From an uncultured Alphaproteobacteria bacterium (lineage in GTDB: Bacteria; Pseudomonadota; Alphaproteobacteria; Caulobacterales; Caulobacteraceae): a stretch of DNA of 64,000 nt. The stretch is from assembly GCA_903909375.1 (NCBI GenBank), contig CAIVVM010000038.1, forward strand, positions 106,844-170,843, read 5' to 3'. The notes beneath the pieces are model-generated. The model ran no database searches. It was not told the origin of the DNA and saw only the letters and a list, made by a program, of their open reading frames with translations. Positions 1-8,883 of this stretch are shown here, one piece after another. Position 1 is the stretch's first letter. Each line of letters opens with the position of its first letter. A program made the translations under genes and the position numbers.

Positions 1-1401
1 GCTCCTCGTCCGTCCATAGGCCAGATAGACCAGCAGGCCGACGATGTTCCAGATCACGAACATCACCTGTGTGAGGCCGGCCAGGCTGGAGAACAGGTAG
101 ACGCACCCGAAAATTGCCAGAGGCCCTACCGCCCACCAGAGCGGCGTACGGAACGGCCGCGCCAGCTCCGGTCGCTGAACCCGGAGGATCATCATCGCCA
201 GCGCCGTGGCGATGAAGGCGGCGAGCGTTCCGGCATTGGCCACCTCGGCGATGAACTTCAGGGGCAGAAATCCGGCCATGGCGGCGGCGCAGACGCCGGT
301 CAGGATGGTCACGGCCGCCGGCACCCCTCGTGCATTCACCGCCGAAAGCTCCCGAGGCAGCAGACCGTCCCGCGACATGGCGAAGAACACCCGGCTCTGG
401 CCAAACATGAATGCCATGATCACGGTCGGCAGCGCGATCACCGCCGCCGCCGCGATCAGGACGGCCACCAGAGGATAGCCCTCTTCCCGCAGGATGAAGG
501 CCAGCGGCTCGGGGCTCTTGGCGAAAAGCTCGAAGGGCATCGCGCCCAGGGCCGCAGCGGCGACCAGCATATAGATCGCCGCGCAGGCCAGCATGGAGCC
601 CACGATGGCTATGGTCAGGTCGCGGCCCGGGTTCTTCGCCTCTTCCGCCGCCGTGGAGATGGCGTCGAAGCCGTAGAAGGCGAAGAAGATCACCGCTGCC
701 GCCGCCATCACGCCGATCTTTGTCTGCTCGCCGTCGACCTCATGGGCGCTGAAACCGAAGGGCATGAAGGGCTGGAAGTTTGCGGCGTCGAATCCGGGCA
801 GGGTCAGCGCAACGAAGGCCGCCAGCGCCACTACCTTGAAGATCACCAGATAGAAGTTGATCGTGGCGCTCTCGCGGGTTCCGATCAGAAGCATGCCGGT
901 GACGGCGAGCGTGATCACGACCGCCAGCAGGTCGATGACCCCCGGCGTCGCACCCCAGGGTCCGGCTGCCAGCGCCGCCGGCAGGCCCCAGCCGTGGCTG
1001 GCCAGGAAGCCGTTGGCATAGCCCGACCAGCCGACCGCCACTGCAGAACAGACCACGGTGTATTCCAGGATCAGGCTCCAGCCGATGACCCAGCCCACCA
1101 ACTCACCCATGCCGGCGTAGGAATAGGTATAGGCCGAGCCCGCCTGCGGCATCAGGCTCGCCATCTCGGCGTAGCACAGGGCGGCGAACGCACAGACCGC
1201 GCCGGCGATCGCAAATGACAGAATGACCGCGGGTCCCGCCTGGCCGGCGCCAACGCCGATCAGCGTGTAGATCCCGGTGCCGATGATCGCGCCGACGCCC
1301 ATCGCCATCAGTTGCGGCCAGCCCAGCGTCGGTTTCAGGTGGTGGCTGCCAGGCGCACGGGCCTCGGCTTCAACCGGCTTTCGGCGTGTCACAAAATCCA
1401 T
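1..1401 (-). CDS. APC-family amino acid permease (C-terminus outside window)
   Basis: Inner-membrane transporter of the amino acid-polyamine-organocation superfamily, most like cationic amino acid permeases. The minus-strand frame is open from an ATG at 1401 to the window edge (467 codons, no stop), so the C-terminus is missing. A hydrophilic N-terminus of about 30 residues leads into the signature helix with GAIIGTGIY, followed by alternating hydrophobic helices with Gly/Ala-rich turns, and FFAFYGFDAISTAAEE near codon 220, typical of the family. It is divergent from the DUF885 hydrolase across 73 bp. A link with peptide or amino acid scavenging is an inference from that neighbour. The substrate cannot be told from sequence alone. 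Confidence 0.88.
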   Translation of the reverse strand, partial: MDFVTRRKPVEAEARAPGSHHLKPTLGWPQLMAMGVGAIIGTGIYTLIGVGAGQAGPAVILSFAIAGAVCAFAALCYAEMASLMPQAGSAYTYSYAGMGELVGWVIGWSLILEYTVVCSAVAVGWSGYANGFLASHGWGLPAALAAGPWGATPGVIDLLAVVITLAVTGMLLIGTRESATINFYLVIFKVVALAAFVALTLPGFDAANFQPFMPFGFSAHEVDGEQTKIGVMAAAAVIFFAFYGFDAISTAAEEAKNPGRDLTIAIVGSMLACAAIYMLVAAAALGAMPFELFAKSPEPLAFILREEGYPLVAVLIAAAAVIALPTVIMAFMFGQSRVFFAMSRDGLLPRELSAVNARGVPAAVTILTGVCAAAMAGFLPLKFIAEVANAGTLAAFIATALAMMILRVQRPELARPFRTPLWWAVGPLAIFGCVYLFSSLAGLTQVMFVIWNIVGLLVYLAYGRTRS

Positions 1402-1474
1402 GGCGTTCCCCCGATTGTGGCGTGAGAATGGGCGCGCCGGCGGTGGCTGCCAAGCCCCGCCCCGGGGAGGCTGC

Positions 1475-3220
1475 ATGCGACGTTTGATTCTCGCCCTGAC
1501 ACTCTGGTGCGCCGCCGCGCCGGCTATGGCCGACGATACGGCCCTGAACAGACTGGTGGCCGACTACGACGCCTATGTCCTGTCCCAGGACCCGGTCATG
1601 GCGGGCCGCGAGGGCGATCCCCGCGCACTTGGGCGACTGGCCGATCCGTCGGCCGGAGCCGATGTGCTGCGGCGCAGCAGCTATGAGGAATTCGCGGCGC
1701 GGCTGGCTGCAATTGAACCGGGCGCCCTCAGCGCGGACGCGCGCCTGAACCGTGACTTCCTCGCCTGGACCCTGGACCGTCGCCTGAAAAGCCTCGGATT
1801 TGACGAGGCGCGGATGGCTTTCAACAGCGACTGGGGCTTTGACCAGGAGCTTGGCTATGTGGCCTCCACCACACGGCTGGACACCGAGGCCGACGCCGAG
1901 GCCTGGATCGCGCGCCTGCGGGCCCTGCCGAAATTCTACGCGCGGAGCCTCGATAACGCCCGGCGCGGCGTGAAGACCCGCTTTACCCAGCCGCGCTCGA
2001 CAGTGGAGTCTGTGCTGGCCCGTGCGCGAACTGCTGCTGCCGCGCCTGTCGAGACTGACCCGCTGCTGAAGCCCTTCGAAGGCTCCGGCATCGACCCCGC
2101 AAAGCTTGCGGAACTGAAGGCCACCGCCGCGGGCGTGGTGCGTGACCAGATCCGGCCGGTCCAGCGTGAGTTCGCCGCCTTCCTTGAAGCCCAGTACCTG
2201 CCGGCCAGCCGCAAGGCTCTCGGCGTTCGCACGGTCCCGGGTGGCGAGGCCTACTATCGCTGGCTGGTCGCCGATTACACCACGACCGACCTGACGCCGG
2301 ACCAGATCCACGACCTGGGCCAGGCCGAGGTCGCCCGCATCCGCGCAGGGATGGGCAAGGTGATGGCCGAGACCGGGTTCACCGGCGACCTGCCGGCCTT
2401 CATCGCCATGCTGCGCAAGGAACCGCGTTTCTACGCGACCTCGCGCCAGCAACTCCTGGAGAAGGCGTCAGAGATCACCAAGCGGATCGACGACAAGCTC
2501 CCCAGCCAGTTTGGAACCCTGCCGCGCCTGACGTTCGGGGTCCGGCCGGTCGCCGCCGAGATCGAGGAACGCTATACGACTGCACGCTATTTCCAGGGCG
2601 CGCCGAAGCTGGGGATCGCCGGCGGGTACATGGTCAACACCTCGCATCTGGATCAAAGGCCGCTCTACGAACTGCCGGCCCTGTCGGCCCACGAATCGGT
2701 TCCCGGCCACCATCTGCAGATCGCACTCGCACAGGAAATCTCCGGCCTCCCGTCGTTCAGACGAAATGCCGACGTGACCGCATTCACCGAGGGTTGGGGG
2801 CTCTACGCCGAGCGGCTGGCCGGTGAGATGGGCATCTACCGCGATCCCTATGAGCGGTTCGGCGAGCTTTCGATGGAGATGTGGCGCGCGTGCCGGCTGG
2901 TGGCTGACACCGGGATCCACTGGAAGGGCTGGACGCTCGATCAGGCCCGCCGATGCTTCACCGACAACAGCGCGCTGTCGCCGCTCAACATTGATGTGGA
3001 GTTGGCCCGCTACCTATCCTGGCCGGGCCAGGCGCTGGCCTACAAGGTCGGACAGCTGAAGATCCTGGAACTTCGGGAGCGCGCCAAAACCCGGCTGGGT
3101 CCGCGCTATGACCCCCGCCGGTTCCACGACGCCGTACTGCTGGCGGGACCCCTGCCGATGTCCCTGCTGGAGGCGCGGCTGCAGGCCTGGATTGAGGCAG
3201 AGGCGGCGTCGCCGTCCTGA
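1475..3220 (+). CDS. DUF885 family exported hydrolase
   Basis: Predicted periplasmic or secreted zinc-type hydrolase of the DUF885 family (581 aa). The ATG at 1475 follows a CGGGGAGG ribosome site and opens a signal peptide ending in PAMA. An upstream in-frame start would add a non-hydrophobic leader overlapping the divergent permease, so I rejected it. The family signature HESVPGHHLQ is present (an HExxxGH-type metal motif), followed by FTEGWGLYAERLAGEMG, which supplies the usual downstream acidic residues. DUF885 proteins resemble metallo-carboxypeptidases, but substrates are mostly undefined. Beside an amino acid permease, a role in peptide or amide scavenging is plausible but unproven. 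Confidence 0.9.
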   Translation: MRRLILALTLWCAAAPAMADDTALNRLVADYDAYVLSQDPVMAGREGDPRALGRLADPSAGADVLRRSSYEEFAARLAAIEPGALSADARLNRDFLAWTLDRRLKSLGFDEARMAFNSDWGFDQELGYVASTTRLDTEADAEAWIARLRALPKFYARSLDNARRGVKTRFTQPRSTVESVLARARTAAAAPVETDPLLKPFEGSGIDPAKLAELKATAAGVVRDQIRPVQREFAAFLEAQYLPASRKALGVRTVPGGEAYYRWLVADYTTTDLTPDQIHDLGQAEVARIRAGMGKVMAETGFTGDLPAFIAMLRKEPRFYATSRQQLLEKASEITKRIDDKLPSQFGTLPRLTFGVRPVAAEIEERYTTARYFQGAPKLGIAGGYMVNTSHLDQRPLYELPALSAHESVPGHHLQIALAQEISGLPSFRRNADVTAFTEGWGLYAERLAGEMGIYRDPYERFGELSMEMWRACRLVADTGIHWKGWTLDQARRCFTDNSALSPLNIDVELARYLSWPGQALAYKVGQLKILELRERAKTRLGPRYDPRRFHDAVLLAGPLPMSLLEARLQAWIEAEAASPS

Positions 3221-3369
3221 CTGGCGATCAGACATCGGACACAGTCAGGGTCCCGACCCAGGATGCAGGACAGGTCCGATCTCACGGCCTCTGGCGTCCA
3301 TTGAAATTCCGCCGCAACATGTGCGCCTGAGTTTTCACCCCAGAATACGCAACGCCGGAGGAAATCCCC

Positions 3370-4227
3370 ATGTGTGACGACGACATCCATGTTGGTCTGG
3401 TTGAGGAACCCCAACCCTCCCGCCGTACCTTCGGCCTGATGACAGTTGCAGCGGCAGGCATGGCCTCCAGCGCCTACGCGGGCACAGTCGTCGAGAAGGA
3501 CGTCGAGGTGAAGACCGCCGACGGGACCTGCGATGCGGTGCTCTATCACCCCGCCGGCAAGGGGACCTGGCCTGCGGTGCTGATCTGGACCGACATCATG
3601 GGTCTGCGCCCGGTGTTCCGTGAGATGGGCAAGCGTCTGGCGGCCCAGGGCCACGTCGTGCTGGTGCCGAACCCGTTCTATCGTTCGAAACGCGCGCCGG
3701 TGGTGGATGCGACCTTCGATTTTTCAAAGCCTGAGGAACGCGCCAAGGTGTTCGCCTTGCGCAGCGCCATGACCAACGACGGAATCGACCGCGACGCCGC
3801 CACCTTTGTGGCCTTCCTCGACGCCCAGCCGCAGACCAACAAGAAAAAGAAGGTTGGCGTGCAGGGATACTGCATGGGCGGCCCCCTGTCGTTCCGGACG
3901 GCCGCAGCGGTTCCGGGCCGGATCGCAGCTGTGGGCAGTTTCCACGGCGGCGGCCTGACCACCAAGAACCCCGACAGCCCCCATCTTCTGATCCCGAAAA
4001 CCAACGCCGCCTATCTGGTGGCTGTGGCGCAGAACGACGACAAGCAGCAGCCGGAGTCCAAGGATATCCTCCAGGCCGCGTTTGCGGAGGCCAAGAAGAC
4101 GGCGACGGTTGAGGTCTATCCGGCGGCCCACGGCTGGTGTGTGCGCGGCAGCGCCGTCTACGACGAGGCGGCGGCCGAGAAGGCCTGGACCGAACTCACC
4201 AAGCTGTACAAGGCGCGACTCGGTTAG
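3370..4227 (+). CDS. Dienelactone hydrolase family protein, Tat-exported
   Basis: Alpha/beta hydrolase of the dienelactone hydrolase family (285 aa). The nucleophile elbow GYCMGG carries Cys168, the usual DLH catalytic cysteine. A downstream NDD and the AAHGWC segment supply the likely Asp and His of the triad. The N-terminus has a hydrophilic stretch with SRRTFG (Arg18-Arg19) before a short Ala-rich hydrophobic segment, a good twin-arginine signal, so the folded enzyme is probably exported. Most characterised DLHs are cytoplasmic enzymes of chloroaromatic breakdown, and no such pathway lies nearby, so the true substrate is unknown. GGAGGAAA sits about 6 nt before the ATG. A terminator-like hairpin follows the gene. 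Confidence 0.88.
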   Translation: MCDDDIHVGLVEEPQPSRRTFGLMTVAAAGMASSAYAGTVVEKDVEVKTADGTCDAVLYHPAGKGTWPAVLIWTDIMGLRPVFREMGKRLAAQGHVVLVPNPFYRSKRAPVVDATFDFSKPEERAKVFALRSAMTNDGIDRDAATFVAFLDAQPQTNKKKKVGVQGYCMGGPLSFRTAAAVPGRIAAVGSFHGGGLTTKNPDSPHLLIPKTNAAYLVAVAQNDDKQQPESKDILQAAFAEAKKTATVEVYPAAHGWCVRGSAVYDEAAAEKAWTELTKLYKARLG

Positions 4228-4278
4228 AGCCAGGCCCAGGCCCGACGCATCTTTCCGCGGCGCGTCGGGACTCGCCTT

Positions 4279-4312
4279 GCAGGGGCGCCGGTTTGCTCCC
4301 GGCCTGCTTTTT
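4279..4312 (+). terminator. Candidate Rho-independent terminator after the dienelactone hydrolase
   Basis: GCAGG at 4279-4283 pairs with CCTGC at 4303-4307, with an inner CCGG/CCGG pairing and a GGCG bulge, followed immediately by TTTTT. A second hairpin (CCCGACGC 4241-4248 with GCGTCGGG 4262-4269) lies just upstream without a T-run. Position and T-run fit termination before the M23 gene. Confidence 0.5.
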
Positions 4313-4421
4313 GCCTAGAAGGCTCGTTAATCCTCCGTCCTGTACCGGGCCGGAACAACCGAAGCATGGGACGAGGCCGAGGGCTCCGATCCTGAAAAAT
4401 GCGCGGTGATGGTGGAGCTCG

Positions 4422-5318
4422 ATGGCGTTGGTGAAGACAGGACCGGGATCAAAAGCGCGTGCGCGCCGGGTTGTGGCCGAGGCCGTAATCGTCGGCGTTG
4501 CGGGCCTCAGCGCGGTGGCGGTGGCCCATGCCTCACTGCTGGCGCCCGGTCTGATCGCGGGCAGGACTGCGCCACAGTCAGCGACCGCTGTGGCCGTGGC
4601 GGCGTCTTCGGCGCCGGCGGAAAATGACGTCCTAATCGCCTTTCAGGAGCCGGTGCCCGGGCATGCCGTAGTGTCGCCCTTTGGCCTTCGCCAGTTGCCC
4701 TGGGAAGGCTCGGGCCGCCTGCATGAGGGTGTGGATATCTCGGCCGACGCCGGGGCTGCTGTGCGCGTAGCGGCGGACGGGGTGGTGATCGCCGCGGGCG
4801 AAAAGGGCGGCTACGGCCGTTATGTGGCCGTGCGCCACACAGAGGGTTTGACCACATTCTACGCTCACCTGGGCGGAATCGCCGCGGGGATGAAGCCTGG
4901 TCTTGTATTGACGGCGGGGGAAACTGTGGGCCGTGTGGGCTCGACGGGAACCTCGACAGGGCCGCATCTCCACTTCGAGATCCGCGATGAACAGGACCGT
5001 CCGCTGAATCCGGCGATGTTCCTGGGCAAGGCGTTCGCCGAGGCCGGCGACCTGCCCCTCGACCTGGCCAAGCGCTATTCGGGACGGGTGCGGATGGCGC
5101 AGGTCTCGCGCATTCCGGCCAGCAAACAGGCGCTGATGGATGCCCGCGCAGGCAAATCCATCGTGGTGCGTCGCACCACCGACGCGGAGGACCTGGCCCA
5201 GGCCGAGCGCAACCTGCAGGGCCAGGCCCAGGAGGCCGCCAGGAGCGAGCGGATCGACGGTCTCAACGGACTGGCGATCGGACCCGACGGCCGCCCGCGC
5301 GCCCAGCTCAGCCTCTAA
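4422..5318 (+). CDS. M23 (LytM-type) peptidoglycan endopeptidase
   Basis: Zinc-dependent cell-wall hydrolase or LytM-type protein (298 aa). An N-terminal hydrophobic segment (about residues 20-45) anchors or exports it. The M23 domain carries all metal and catalytic positions: His101-x3-Asp105 (HEGVDIS), His149 (FYAHLGG) and HLHF with His182/His184. The intact ligands argue for an active endopeptidase rather than an EnvC-like activator. The C-terminal 100 residues after the domain are Ala/Arg/Gln-rich with no domain I recognise. GGAG lies 5 nt before the ATG. The next hydrolase follows within 15 bp, so the two are probably co-transcribed. Confidence 0.9.
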   Translation: MALVKTGPGSKARARRVVAEAVIVGVAGLSAVAVAHASLLAPGLIAGRTAPQSATAVAVAASSAPAENDVLIAFQEPVPGHAVVSPFGLRQLPWEGSGRLHEGVDISADAGAAVRVAADGVVIAAGEKGGYGRYVAVRHTEGLTTFYAHLGGIAAGMKPGLVLTAGETVGRVGSTGTSTGPHLHFEIRDEQDRPLNPAMFLGKAFAEAGDLPLDLAKRYSGRVRMAQVSRIPASKQALMDARAGKSIVVRRTTDAEDLAQAERNLQGQAQEAARSERIDGLNGLAIGPDGRPRAQLSL

Positions 5319-5333
5319 GACCTGCCGGGACCC

Positions 5334-6191
5334 GTGGCCGCACCGCGCTATCAAGGCGAACGGGTCGATATCGGTGGGCGCCATCTACGGGTGGCGCGCG
5401 CCGGGCCCGTGTCTGGCGGTCCCCTGATCGTCTGCGAACACGGCGCCTATGGCTCGGCGACCGACTGGGCGGTGGTGCAGGCACTATTGGCGGCCAGGGG
5501 GCGTCGCAGCCTGGCCTATGATCGGGCAGGCCTTGGCTACTCCGATCCTGGCCCGGAACCCCGGGATGGCCGCGCCATCAACGATGATCTTGAGGCGTTG
5601 CTAGAGGCCCGCGGCGAGACGGCCCCAATCCTGCTGGTAGGCCATTCCATGGGCGGGCTGATGGTCCGGTTGTTTGCGCTTGAGCGGACGCGGGCTCTGG
5701 TCGGGCTGGTGCTGGTGGATGCGGTGACGCCGGATGTGCTGGGCCTGCCGGGTGTGGCGTCGGGGGTGCAGGTGTTCGGGCGGCTGCTGCAGGTGGTGAG
5801 CCGGGGCGCAAAGGCAGGCCTGATGCATCCCGTCTCCTGGGTGGCGGGAAATCCCATCGAACTGCCGGGTGAAGCCGGCGCGGAGAAGCGCCGTATCCAT
5901 GCCTCCGCCTCCCATGCCCACGGCGCGGCGGCTGAAGTGCTCTGCTGGCCCGAGACGTCGCGGATGGCCGGCGCCGCCGACCTTCCGCTGGATCTTCCGG
6001 TGGCGGTGGTGACGGCGGGCCCGTCGCGCGGTGGCGGCGCGCTCAAGCGGGTGCAGGAGGCTCCGGCGAAACGGGCCAGGTCCGGTCATGTGGAGCATGT
6101 GACCGCCGCCAATCACGCCAACCTGCTTGGTCCACGCTTTGCGGCCGCCATTGTACGTGGCGTTGATCACGCCCTTGGCAAGGACGCCTGA
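5334..6191 (+). CDS. Alpha/beta hydrolase
   Basis: Cytoplasmic alpha/beta-fold hydrolase (285 aa, no signal peptide). The oxyanion region is EHGAYGSATDW, the nucleophile elbow is VGHSMGG with Ser105, and the late TAANHANL segment provides the probable catalytic His. It starts with GTG at 5334, 15 bp after the M23 stop. A GGGA only 3 nt upstream is a weak ribosome site, so the true start could be slightly further in. The 3' end overlaps the convergent tilS by 25 bp. The sequence gives no substrate clue; esterase and proline iminopeptidase-like functions are both possible. Confidence 0.82.
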   Translation: MAAPRYQGERVDIGGRHLRVARAGPVSGGPLIVCEHGAYGSATDWAVVQALLAARGRRSLAYDRAGLGYSDPGPEPRDGRAINDDLEALLEARGETAPILLVGHSMGGLMVRLFALERTRALVGLVLVDAVTPDVLGLPGVASGVQVFGRLLQVVSRGAKAGLMHPVSWVAGNPIELPGEAGAEKRRIHASASHAHGAAAEVLCWPETSRMAGAADLPLDLPVAVVTAGPSRGGGALKRVQEAPAKRARSGHVEHVTAANHANLLGPRFAAAIVRGVDHALGKDA

Positions 6192-7420
6192 CGCAGCTCC
6201 CGATCAACGAGGCCGGCGGCTGCCGCCAGCCGGTCGGGGATCAGATTTGCCGCCGTCCCGTCCAGCGCCGGGCAAGTGATCAAGCCGTCCTCGCAGATCA
6301 TGGCCGGAAGCCCTCCACGGGCGGCGGGCGGCAGAGCCTGCAGGGCGGCCTGCTGGTCGCGGGCCAGGCTCCGGGCCAGTCCTGCCAGCCGGGTGAGCTG
6401 GCCATCGCGATCCAGCGCGGCGATTTCGAACCGCCCATCCCAGACCACAGTCTGGCCGCTGGCGACCTGCAAGACGGGCCCGCCGGTTCGCGCGATCTCG
6501 CCAGCCTCGCGGAAGAAGCGAACCTGCGCCAGATCAGCCTCAATCCGGGACCCGGCAAGGGTCGCGACGACGGACCCTGGGCCGCGCAGCGCTTCAGCGA
6601 CGCGTTCAATCCTGGCGGTGGCCGGCCGGCGGGCGCCACCGCCGGCGCATACGCAGGCCATGGCGACAAGCCGTTGAAGGTCCGACGCCGAGGCGTTCCG
6701 TAGTTCCTGGCGGGAGATCGTGATCATTCCGGCCTGGTGGGTAGCCCGGCTGGCCAGGACCAGCGGCGGCTCTGTAATGCGATCCGAAAGGGCGCCGACC
6801 AGGATCTCCCGCCGGGCGCGGGGGCGGGCGTAGCGCAGGTCAGCGTTCGCCGGATCGTCGATCCAGGACTGCCCCCGTGCAGTCAGCCATGCGCGCAGGT
6901 CCGCGCGGCGCACATCCAGCATGGGGCGCAGCAGGAATAATCCGCGTCCCTCAGGCCAGGCGGGCGACGGCGACCATTCGCGAGGATCAGGTGTGGTGGA
7001 TCCGGCGCGCCGCATGACGTCAGCTTCCAGCCGGTCATCCCCGGTATGGCCCAGTAGCAGCACCGAGGCTCCGGCCTCCCGCGCAGCCTCGGCCAGCAGG
7101 CGGTGGCGCGCCGCCCGCGCGGCGGCGGGCAGGCCGGTCGCAGGCTTGCCGCCGGTCCAGGTCAGCGCGCGAAATCCGTGGCCGAGGGTCGCGGCGAGCT
7201 CCGTGCAGGCGGCGGTCCAGCCCGCGGCCTCGGGCTGTAGTCCGTGATCCACCGACAGGATAACCACGCGCCGCGCCGCCTCTCGCGCCCAGTCATGGAC
7301 CATCAGTGTGAGCGCAACGGAATCGCCGCCGCCAGACAGGCCAATGGCGATGGGTTCGGTGGCGTCCCTCAGCAGCCGTCGGTCCAGGACCGTGCGGACG
7401 ACCGCCTCTAGGCCGCGCAC
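6167..7420 (-). CDS. tilS: tRNA(Ile)-lysidine synthase TilS
   Basis: TilS ligates lysine to C34 of the tRNA-Ile CAU anticodon, converting Met-type to Ile-type decoding; it is an essential cytoplasmic ATP-dependent enzyme. The PP-loop SGGGDS (Ser29-Ser34) follows IAIGL, and LLGHTGDDRLE matches the family's second conserved block (usually AHxxDD). At 417 aa it fits the longer proteobacterial type with a C-terminal domain. It starts with GTG at 7420, 13 bp inside the end of cpoB, so translation is probably coupled. In many proteobacteria tilS is followed by ftsH; here it instead converges on an alpha/beta hydrolase. Confidence 0.93.
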   Translation of the reverse strand: MRGLEAVVRTVLDRRLLRDATEPIAIGLSGGGDSVALTLMVHDWAREAARRVVILSVDHGLQPEAAGWTAACTELAATLGHGFRALTWTGGKPATGLPAAARAARHRLLAEAAREAGASVLLLGHTGDDRLEADVMRRAGSTTPDPREWSPSPAWPEGRGLFLLRPMLDVRRADLRAWLTARGQSWIDDPANADLRYARPRARREILVGALSDRITEPPLVLASRATHQAGMITISRQELRNASASDLQRLVAMACVCAGGGARRPATARIERVAEALRGPGSVVATLAGSRIEADLAQVRFFREAGEIARTGGPVLQVASGQTVVWDGRFEIAALDRDGQLTRLAGLARSLARDQQAALQALPPAARGGLPAMICEDGLITCPALDGTAANLIPDRLAAAAGLVDRELRQASLPRA

Positions 7421-8247
7421 TTCGCCTGGGTGCGTGTGGCGGCTGCGCGGCCGGCGACGTTCGCCGGGGGCTTGGGATAGCGACGCGTGAATTCCGCCAG
7501 GGTCTGGCAGGCGTCGGCCGGCTTCTTGAGCGCGACAAGGGATCTGGACAGTTCAACCACTGCGTCGGGCGCCCAGGGGGTCTGCGGCCAGCCGCGGATA
7601 GCGCCGATATAGGCCTTGGCCGCATCGGCGTGGGCGGCGCGAACGGTCAGGGTCTTGCCCAGCCAGTAGCGGGCCTCGGGCGTACGCGAGGCGTCGGGCC
7701 AGGTTTCCACAAACCCGGCGAAGGCGGCCTCGGCAGCGTCGTAGTCGCCGGCCAGCATCAGTTGGCGGGCCTGGGCGAAATCCTTGGCCGGATCACCGGG
7801 CGCAGCCGCCTGAGGCGGGGCGTCGGGTTCGGGCGGGGGCGCGTTCATCTGGGCGAGCTTCTGTTCCAGCGCGGCCAGACGCTCGGTGAGCGACTGTACG
7901 TCGCGCTTCAGGGCGATGTTCTCCCGGCGCGCCTGATCGGCGTCGCGGGTGACGCTGTCGAACGATCCGTTGAGACTGCGCAGGGTTTGTTCGAGATCAC
8001 TCAGCCGGGAGGCCAGTTCGCTCATTCGGGCGTCGGTGTCCGCAGGCTGCACGACCACCGGCTTACCGGTGTCGCGCAGCTGGAAGACGATGGACCGGAG
8101 TTCGCGCACCACCTTTTCCATCCGCTCCACCCGCTTGGCGTCGCGGGCGTCGAGAGGATCCTCCATCGGCGTCTGCGACCAGACCGGCCCGGCGCTTGCC
8201 AGGACAGTCATGGCCAGCAGGGCCAACAGGGGGCGGGGTGCGCGCAC
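7408..8247 (-). CDS. cpoB: Tol-Pal system protein CpoB/YbgF
   Basis: Periplasmic coordinator of peptidoglycan synthesis and outer-membrane constriction that works with the Tol-Pal machine. Architecture: signal peptide (cleavage near GPVWSQ), a central coiled coil with heptads at about residues 65-115 (RMSELASRLSDLEQTLRSL onward), a Pro-rich linker, then C-terminal TPR repeats (about residues 150-275) starting at DFAQARQLMLAGDYDAAEAAF. It starts with GTG 3 nt after the pal stop and overlaps tilS by 13 bp. Length (279 aa) and order pal-cpoB are canonical. Confidence 0.93.
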   Translation of the reverse strand: MRAPRPLLALLAMTVLASAGPVWSQTPMEDPLDARDAKRVERMEKVVRELRSIVFQLRDTGKPVVVQPADTDARMSELASRLSDLEQTLRSLNGSFDSVTRDADQARRENIALKRDVQSLTERLAALEQKLAQMNAPPPEPDAPPQAAAPGDPAKDFAQARQLMLAGDYDAAEAAFAGFVETWPDASRTPEARYWLGKTLTVRAAHADAAKAYIGAIRGWPQTPWAPDAVVELSRSLVALKKPADACQTLAEFTRRYPKPPANVAGRAAATRTQAKCAA

Positions 8248-8250
8248 GGC

Positions 8251-8817
8251 CTACCTGGCGCCGGAGACGACGGCCGTGCGGGCGTTGCGGTTCTTGTCCC
8301 AGGACGCCTCGCCGGAACCAGCGTCGATGGGCTGTTCCTTGCCGAACGAGATGGTGGAGATCCGGTCCGCCGTCACGCCCTTTTCGACCAGATAGTCGCG
8401 GACCGAGTTGGCGCGCCGGGCGCCAAGCGCCAGATTGTATTCCCGGGTGCCACGCTCATCGGCGTTGCCCTCGATCCGCACCTTGACCGCGCCATAGCGG
8501 CGAAGCCAGGCCGACTGGGCGTCCAGCAACGGCGTGGCGTCGGCGCGGACATCGTGACTGTCAGTGTCGAAATAGACGCGGTCGCCGACATTGACGACAA
8601 AGTCTTCTGTCGATCCGGGGAGCGCGCCCGTCGGCGCCTGGGTGACCGGCGCAGCGGGCGGAAGCTCTGTGCGCGGCGGCGCCTGGGGCTGGGTCTGAGG
8701 CGGCGCCTGGGTGGGGTAGGTGGGTTTCGGCTTGCTGGCGCAGGCCGCCAGGGACGCAGCGGCGGCGCCCACAAGCGCCAGCCTGAGTAGGGTGTTGCCG
8801 TTTACACTTCGCATCAT
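8251..8817 (-). CDS. pal: Peptidoglycan-associated lipoprotein Pal
   Basis: Outer-membrane lipoprotein linking the membrane to peptidoglycan and receiving TolB. The start at 8817 was chosen because GAGGAG lies 7 nt upstream; an earlier in-frame ATG at 8865 lacks this and would bury the signal. The lipobox SLAAC puts the acylated Cys at residue 26, followed by a Pro/Gln-rich linker and an OmpA-like domain with the diagnostic GNADERGTREYN peptidoglycan-binding loop and LGARRANSVRDYL helix. It is 66 bp downstream of tolB and 3 bp from cpoB. Confidence 0.95.
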   Translation of the reverse strand: MMRSVNGNTLLRLALVGAAAASLAACASKPKPTYPTQAPPQTQPQAPPRTELPPAAPVTQAPTGALPGSTEDFVVNVGDRVYFDTDSHDVRADATPLLDAQSAWLRRYGAVKVRIEGNADERGTREYNLALGARRANSVRDYLVEKGVTADRISTISFGKEQPIDAGSGEASWDKNRNARTAVVSGAR

Positions 8818-8883
8818 CTGCATCTCCTCGGGTTCGGGTTGTATATAGGGATCAGAATCCATCACGCCGGTTCTGGCGCAAGA

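Noticed and set aside
742..1218. A plus-strand protein-coding gene within the permease region
   Set aside because: It is the antisense shadow of the permease; its translation is low-complexity with no domain.
1277..1474. Extended start for the DUF885 protein
   Set aside because: The extension runs over the divergent permease and destroys the signal peptide. The ATG at 1475 has a good ribosome site.
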